From: Cladocopium goreaui
Taxonomy: Eukaryota; Sar; Dinophyceae; Suessiales; Symbiodiniaceae
Length of the DNA: 64,000 bases
Direction of reading: 5' to 3'
Assembly (NCBI GenBank): GCA_947184155.2
Contig: CAMXCT020000829.1
Span: forward strand, 132,501 to 196,500
Of the stretch, positions 61,801 to 64,000 are shown piece after piece (the stretch's first letter is position 1; every line of letters begins with the position of its first letter). The notes under the pieces were generated by a model. That model was not told the origin of the DNA, made no database searches, and saw only the letters and a list, made by a program, of their open reading frames with translations. Made by a program: the position numbers and the translations under genes.

Positions 61801-64000
61801 GACCATACTGAGCAAAATGACCCCGCCCAGACATCCTTTGAACGTGAAACTCAAAGTCAGTCCCAACTAGCTCAGTTTGCCTCTCTCTCTCCTTTTGCTG
61901 AATCCAGCCGAAGATGGTTCCCGACCCTTGATGCTCCCGTTATTGCGGCCTTAGCTAATAAAGCCCAAGATATTGCGATTAACTGTGGTCACATGTCTAG
62001 CATGAATACTGCATTGTACCTCCTATCAAGAGGGCCGTGGATCCCAACACATGTTAGTATACATGTGCGACAGGCAGCCCTTGCAGCAGTTGGCGTAGGA
62101 TGGAGTTGGGTCCATCAAGTACCCACGACCTTTCCCTTTACATGTTTTGATGCCTGCTTGTCCCTTGCGACACTTAGCACCATTCCCCCCAACGGCACTG
62201 CTCAAAACGATGCAGTATATGAACTATACTCAATCATATGTGCCAATCTTAGTCAGAGTACTCGCAACTTCCTTTTCTCCAGATTTGTATTACAATGTCA
62301 GGCGTGCTTACAGTCTAGTGCAATACCAATCGACACCTTCACTGTCACAGTCAAGCCTGATACAGGTATAGATGAACTGTGCGACTCGCTAGTTCCAATC
62401 TGGAATACTAATGAATTGACAGAGTGTCAAGCTTGTTCATGTCTAGACACTGCCAATGCCAAGTGGAAATGTGACAAATTTGGCCCGTTGATTGTCGTCC
62501 AAATCAAAGTACCTCCAGGATGCTCCCTTCCGAAGCTTGAGGAAGAACGACTCCCGCTCGGGCACAAATTCATGTTCCGAGAAAGAGAGTATGAGATCCA
62601 GTGTCTCATAGCCACCACTAGGCTTGACTTTGACAGCCAGCTCATAGTCCTGCATACTAGTCAGCCTGGAATGATAAGTATGTATGACCATAACAATGGT
62701 ATACGAGTAGCGGACTGTAAGTATGTCAGTGGGAAGCTCCTCATCAGTGGGCTTGTCATACTGCCAGTTAAGTCACCCAAAGCAATCCTAATGACAAAGC
62801 AACTTTCTGAAGCAGCAGGAGGAGGTGAAGTTGCACAGTATCGCAGAAGACAGTTAAAGGTTGTCAAAGGCTTTCTCAAAACGCCTCGTAAGCAGCAAAG
62901 AACGCGAACCTCGCAGCTCTCCCCCCCTTCATGCAAGAACAATGCGAAAACCAAGTCGAGCAAGAAGAGGGCGAAGGTGACCAGACATGGACCCCCTAAA
63001 GATAGTAAGAATGAAAATGCAGTTGAAGAAATTGACCCTGAAGGATTACCTAGGATTATCGCACATGCAACGTTGGCCAACGTTGGTGTTATCTCGATGT
63101 TTGATGGAGTCGGATCTGTTTATCACATCATTAAGAAAAAACTAGGTAAACCCCCTACTATCTTCATCGCAGCAGAAATTGATCCTGTTTTACGTCGGCT
63201 TGTTGCTGCCGAAATAGGGCTACGTGAAGACCAACAGTGGGCATATACGATTGAAGGGGTTGCTACCATCTACGTGAAAGATGTATGGGATCTTGTTGCC
63301 AGTGACTCTCTGATCCTTCGTCAAGCCAAGGCAATGTACCCTACGATCAAGTGGATTGTTGTTGCAGGATCTCCCTGTCAAGATCTTACTTATGCAGGGT
63401 ACCTAAATGGATTGCTTGGGCTGACAGGTCAGCGAAGTATGCTCTTCTTTGTTGTTTACCTTGTAATCCTGCATCTTCAGAAGCTATTTGGACCAGAATC
63501 GGTCCGATATTTGACAGAGAATGCTGGAAGCATGCAAATTGTGCAAATTGACCGCAAACCTAAAGGCATGCAGCGCCTTGAACAGTCTGAACACTTCCAA
63601 ATGTTTTTATACTGTCTTGGACTTCCTAGTAAGCAACCAACCAATCGGTGGGTATGGGACACTGGTCCCTATTATGGCATCCAGCGAAAAAGGGTATTTC
63701 TACGCAGTCACATGGACACAGAGAACCTGGCCAGTGTTCCGCTCGCATTTATCGATGAATGGGGCCCTCTAGTGACCTTGAACGGTGAAAACTTACCATT
63801 GGCTCCATTACTCCGAACAAGAGGGCTGTCAAACAATGGAGTCCTGAAGCTTTCCTGGACAGGGTACCAGCCCAGTGCACTCCTATGGGATTATTCCTTC
63901 TTTGGTGGGAGGAAATCTTTCATGTTGTTAACCCAAATGGCTGAGGGAGTTAGGGTCCCCGACCTGCCGTGGGCAAGTTTCATTCCTGCGCATTTTCTCT
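58801..64000 (+). CDS. Giant intronless ORF ending in a C5-cytosine methyltransferase
   Basis: ATG at 58801 opens one frame to the window edge (1,733 codons, C-terminus missing). Residues 1-680 look folded but unassigned. About 680-1030 is a Pro/Ser/Lys-rich disordered linker. At about 1100-1310, CQAC (1166) and CQACSC (1210) with flanking strands resemble the finger of a ubiquitin-specific protease, but I see no catalytic Cys. A basic patch (KNNAKTKSSKKRAK) follows. From about 1425 comes a C5-MTase: motif I SMFDGVGS, motif IV VAGSPCQDLTYAG with the catalytic Cys, motif VI TENAGSM, motif VIII GIQRKRVF. It should methylate cytosine in DNA. The spliced-leader relict and absence of introns suggest a retroposed or retroelement-borne gene; dinoflagellate retrotransposons are known to carry DNA methyltransferases. 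Confidence 0.85.
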   Translation, partial: MSVHIEAQQVAAEYLGALGVHATLMVHFPSKIKAPEGILLTTYDQLHSQIAKQETTAYAFPSFGAAQSAMKALATTQQTVIFIYECHANTGPVEIAAKVFDTCQRHIAAIREIKQLTGTLKYQKYPTVLYLVKMDSLSSSPAVIEWQIPDTITDELIMPARIAFENFVGKELRQGQYPGVSETSTSPNGCYNSDKSKGSVPLTIKYEKNSCLQRTKIREAIESLQKEINTAQDTQFQIKEGIDWTRLHKLREAATFTVMSTRHLSDQERNALALELMSFRIKYFFLSKAQVMLKLEGMEIEVLRNLLHCSTTYLPFGQRQQSTQFVLSQVTAIGSKWYRIEVRYAPIGSMPFIPLQIAKSSIIPLLENEVAVIDSELGFALINAFSASKFEFQTIVNEDNANVTMLTFWIPHEVKQNFPCSFSVRDKRGNNIVCTIEHCGNILPQTGAPGEPPRHETKGEHWRRIGEKCNPSFKNRLTVIAPVSTQNASQKRRFGLLKDSAVDLQTQQVSYTYSEETYPWILFLESIPVRDTLDIFLTHFSHFEAVNSAKGDFCKQNFLRFEQVSNFTRIMMFEIPSGRQCQINRVDGLESSLYLTKVDALQIYPFKTCYLVMLVPPHIDFSTMLTADTKVEAIAAWKFGTFDNNRINGKTTAVPSTSSTQHQPLTKDKRTDQGAKLPRTPSPPPSSKKEIDQPPAYAALGATPPPTPPSQQVNPYQNSPPLTDAVAGASVYDTAKSNAERSGSQGELKGAQRACKFPEGQLTPGDARTDPPTVSPTIPWTNLPASHPTGSGEQQITEMVVDQDHHGNNIRKIEEEDKEMLPPQPALLSTPLKKPPTCEGEALSSQKTSLQELKSTCGEVKGGFASKGRLSNEPSDPVITPSSPPGVSPPSQNDNAKPERSDPIVHTLPSQCQPPDTASKAPIRNYPLPEKQSLLPDDSVVVEIGKDPPGIATPTRTKSSQASSLHQGEALPPIQAALKRSSVLPANDKTRVCIDITGEDDHTEQNDPAQTSFERETQSQSQLAQFASLSPFAESSRRWFPTLDAPVIAALANKAQDIAINCGHMSSMNTALYLLSRGPWIPTHVSIHVRQAALAAVGVGWSWVHQVPTTFPFTCFDACLSLATLSTIPPNGTAQNDAVYELYSIICANLSQSTRNFLFSRFVLQCQACLQSSAIPIDTFTVTVKPDTGIDELCDSLVPIWNTNELTECQACSCLDTANAKWKCDKFGPLIVVQIKVPPGCSLPKLEEERLPLGHKFMFREREYEIQCLIATTRLDFDSQLIVLHTSQPGMISMYDHNNGIRVADCKYVSGKLLISGLVILPVKSPKAILMTKQLSEAAGGGEVAQYRRRQLKVVKGFLKTPRKQQRTRTSQLSPPSCKNNAKTKSSKKRAKVTRHGPPKDSKNENAVEEIDPEGLPRIIAHATLANVGVISMFDGVGSVYHIIKKKLGKPPTIFIAAEIDPVLRRLVAAEIGLREDQQWAYTIEGVATIYVKDVWDLVASDSLILRQAKAMYPTIKWIVVAGSPCQDLTYAGYLNGLLGLTGQRSMLFFVVYLVILHLQKLFGPESVRYLTENAGSMQIVQIDRKPKGMQRLEQSEHFQMFLYCLGLPSKQPTNRWVWDTGPYYGIQRKRVFLRSHMDTENLASVPLAFIDEWGPLVTLNGENLPLAPLLRTRGLSNNGVLKLSWTGYQPSALLWDYSFFGGRKSFMLLTQMAEGVRVPDLPWASFIPAHFL

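Overview
The window looks like dinoflagellate nuclear DNA. Three things seen directly support this. First, a complete ribosomal protein eL8 gene is split into about eleven small exons whose introns start with GT, GC or GA and end in AG followed by G. Second, a relict trans-spliced leader (CCGTAGCC..TTTGGCTCAAG) sits exactly where a repeat array is interrupted. Third, the space between genes is filled with repeats and mobile elements. The species is not identified.

Layout. 0.7-4.7 kb (minus): host gene RPL7A/eL8. 6.2-9.5 kb (minus): a decayed Copia element. 9.5-11.6 kb: a 224-bp duplication and a small kinase-like ORF. 11.7-15.8 kb: four successive satellite arrays. 15.85-25.84 kb: a 10-kb LTR element on the minus strand, with 1,553-bp LTRs that look identical, a PBS, a PPT and a CTTCA target duplication, but no polymerase (a non-autonomous, LARD-like element). 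25.8-27.9 kb: simple and tandem repeats and one tRNA-like SINE copy.

27.9-53.2 kb is a minus-strand block of long, intronless ORFs of unusual content: a polymerase-like ORF pair, a small helical protein, an unknown protein, a glycosyltransferase-like ORF, a 2,234-aa alpha/beta-hydrolase-like plus SF1-helicase protein, and another small helical protein. Its 3.3-kb non-coding part carries three copies (a fourth lies near 48.1 kb) of a conserved stem-loop, one with a compensatory base-pair change. I suspect the block is a large, undescribed mobile or virus-like element. Inside it, an 8.3-kb tyrosine-recombinase retrotransposon (37,880-46,219) has landed in a coding frame. That element has complete split direct repeats (A1 ... 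B1 A2 B2), the unusual order YR - Gag - Pol, a methyltransferase-like domain fused to RT-RNase H, and a single in-frame UGA between Gag and Pol.

53.2-57.7 kb holds a tRNA-derived SINE with a 14-bp target duplication, then copies of one repeat family in both orientations, separated by three tandem GT...AG, hairpin-containing, intron-like units. At 57,710 a spliced-leader relict opens a retroposed-looking transcript: a 1.07-kb leader with seven 19-nt stem-loops, then one uninterrupted frame from 58,801 to the window edge (at least 1,733 codons) ending in a C5 cytosine methyltransferase domain. Domain assignments rest on motifs read by eye; no database search was run.
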